From Ichthyophthirius multifiliis (lineage: Eukaryota; Ciliophora; Oligohymenophorea; Hymenostomatida), in the NCBI RefSeq assembly GCF_000220395.1, contig NW_004085882.1:1-64000 (forward strand): DNA of 64,000 bases, in the 5' to 3' direction. The notes under the pieces were generated by a model, which saw only the letters and a program-made list of their open reading frames with translations, was not told the DNA's origin and made no database searches. Below are positions 62,831 through 64,000 of this stretch, piece by piece. A program made the translations under genes and the position numbers. Each line of letters starts with the position of its first letter. Position 1 is the stretch's first letter.

Positions 62831-63413
62831 ATATATATATTTATATATATATATTTATATTTTTTTATATATATTTACTTTTTTTTCTATCATCTTCTTT
62901 AGTTTATTAATTTTCATCTTCTTATTATTTTTTTCCACTATTTTTTCTTAGTTCAGATCTATATTGTACTTTTTTTTAGAATTTATATTTAGCAGATAAT
63001 TCTATTTCTTCAATTTATTAAGAATCGTCTGTTTTTCTTTAATCTTTTGTTTCTGTTACTATAAGTTCCAATTTCCCTTTAAAATATCTCATTGATTTTA
63101 AAATTTGTGGCACAATTAATTTACCATTTCCTATATTTTCTTATCGAATTTCTTTTATTCTTTTATTGAATTTAATTGCTTTTTGATTCTTCTTATATTT
63201 TCATCTTCTGAGCCTTCTTCGATTTCACTTAGAGTTTCTTCTTCAATAAATTTCATATATTCATTTTATATATCAAGCTATTTTTCTAATTCGTTTCTTA
63301 CAAAATTATGATATCTAAAAAATTCTTCTTATAATGTGTGTTGAGTAATATTTATTGTAATCTTTTATTTAAATTAAAATTATAAATTATATATATATTA
63401 AATATATATTTAA

Positions 63414-63456
<43 letters not shown>

Positions 63457-64000
63457 ATATTTTCCTTTCTAGAATCTTAATAAGTAAATTAAAAATGAGG
63501 AACTCCTGTACCTTCTATAAAATATTTTCGAATATGTTTATATTCACTTATTCCGTATTTTTTTTTTATAATTCTAAATAGACAATCATATGTTAATTTT
63601 TATTCTTTTTCTAACATTTAGATTATTGAAATTATATACTCTCCTCCTTTTTTACATTTTGAAGCTAGAATATGGAAAATTAATCGAGACTTAAGTGCAA
63701 ATACTTCATCAGTAAATTTTTCAAACCCAAAAGAAAAAGCTTCTTTAGTTGATAAAGGTGATAATTCCTCACCTTATTCTACTAAATAATTAAGTTTTTC
63801 GAATTATTTTGCTATATGTAGTCTAAATTCTTTATCAAAATGTTTTGGACTTTACTAATTTTTTTTAATAAAAATATAATAAAATTAATAATAATATATT
63901 TATTTTATATTTAAGAAATAATACATGATTAAGTAGTTATCTATAAAATTAATCTGTCATATAACCTATATGTAAATATAAATATTTTTATAAATCTATA
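60047..64000 (-). CDS. TAF2: TFIID subunit TAF2, partial (5' end outside window)
   Basis: TAF2 is the aminopeptidase-fold subunit of TFIID that contacts the Initiator. The gene enters from the right edge. Exons read GYMTDQFYRQLLNHQSPKHF, then YIISIIQMLEKEQ, then ISEYKHIRKYFIEGTGVPHF with FTYQDSRKENM (the TAF2/M1 W-x-x-G-x-G-x-P-x-F and N-R-K-x-N region), then WVKIDPNKQYLLSHEILNQE (the TAF2 W-[VI]-R-I-D-P motif). The ARM/HEAT part includes LLDLLVRNSVNGKSQRTDCF and LLRENDNSINKYDDSTYRAN. The last exon has YFHWAPVCCIKKGLIQNETN, a basic stretch and a poly-Asn tract (60109-60144), ending at TGA (complement of 60047-60049). Introns carry long (AT)n runs. Whether the last exon truly belongs to TAF2 is less sure. 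Confidence 0.78.
61937..61968. repeat. (AT)n run in a TAF2 intron
   Basis: A simple AT dinucleotide tract inside an intron of the TAF2 gene. Similar tracts lie at about 61045-61085, 62790-62822 and 63419-63451 in the other introns. Confidence 0.85.

Overview
This window is ciliate nuclear DNA, most likely from a very AT-rich oligohymenophorean close to Ichthyophthirius or Tetrahymena. The main evidence is the genetic code. Every recognisable gene contains many in-frame TAA and TAG codons at glutamine positions and ends at TGA (code 6). Base composition is extremely AT-rich, by eye well above 80 %. Introns are short (about 26-150 nt), AT-rich, and mostly run GTA...TAG. Standard-code reading shreds almost every real gene, so the genes below were read by hand with TAA/TAG = Gln. 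The species is inferred; I ran no search.

Layout. 0.6-2 kb: a coiled-coil gene (-) beside an interrupted ORF (+). 2.5-4 kb: an NRAMP metal transporter with a frame break. 4.4-7.1 kb: a RAP-like organellar protein (-). 7.5-9 kb: a lipidated MGRN1-type RING ligase. 9.2-13 kb: a single-pass propeller-like membrane protein and RCL1 (both -). 14-17.4 kb: a NudE-like protein (+) and poly(ADP-ribose) glycohydrolase (-). 17.9-20.5 kb: a kelch plus PPP-phosphatase fusion whose catalytic motifs are destroyed. 20.9-25 kb: an Alba protein with an RG-rich tail and an ankyrin-DHHC palmitoyltransferase. 26-31 kb: a two-RRM protein, p23 co-chaperone and RUVBL2. 31.5-40.7 kb: a long coiled-coil protein, a MAPR haem protein, an EF-hand protein, a B-box protein (-) and a small MGCC protein. 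41.1-47.2 kb: a giant cysteine-rich multi-pass surface protein (-). 48.3-49.7 kb: a decayed TPR gene. 50.0-50.9 kb: a COPI-associated membrane protein. 53.4-59.1 kb: three paralogous small secreted proteins flanking a DUF455 ferritin-like gene. 60.0-64.0 kb: TAF2 (-), cut by the window edge.

There is no operon logic; genes are independent, often divergent or convergent, and separated by AT-rich spacers full of (AT)n and (AAT)n runs. Many are housekeeping genes: RCL1 for rRNA processing, RUVBL2 for remodelling, p23 for Hsp90, TAF2 for TFIID, NudE for dynein and PARG for ADP-ribose turnover. The most novel-looking content is the three-gene secreted family with exactly conserved cysteine spacing, C-X16-C-X22-C-X21-C-X17-C-X18-C, and the kelch pseudophosphatase. 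Exact exon borders in multi-exon genes are hand-derived and approximate unless stated.
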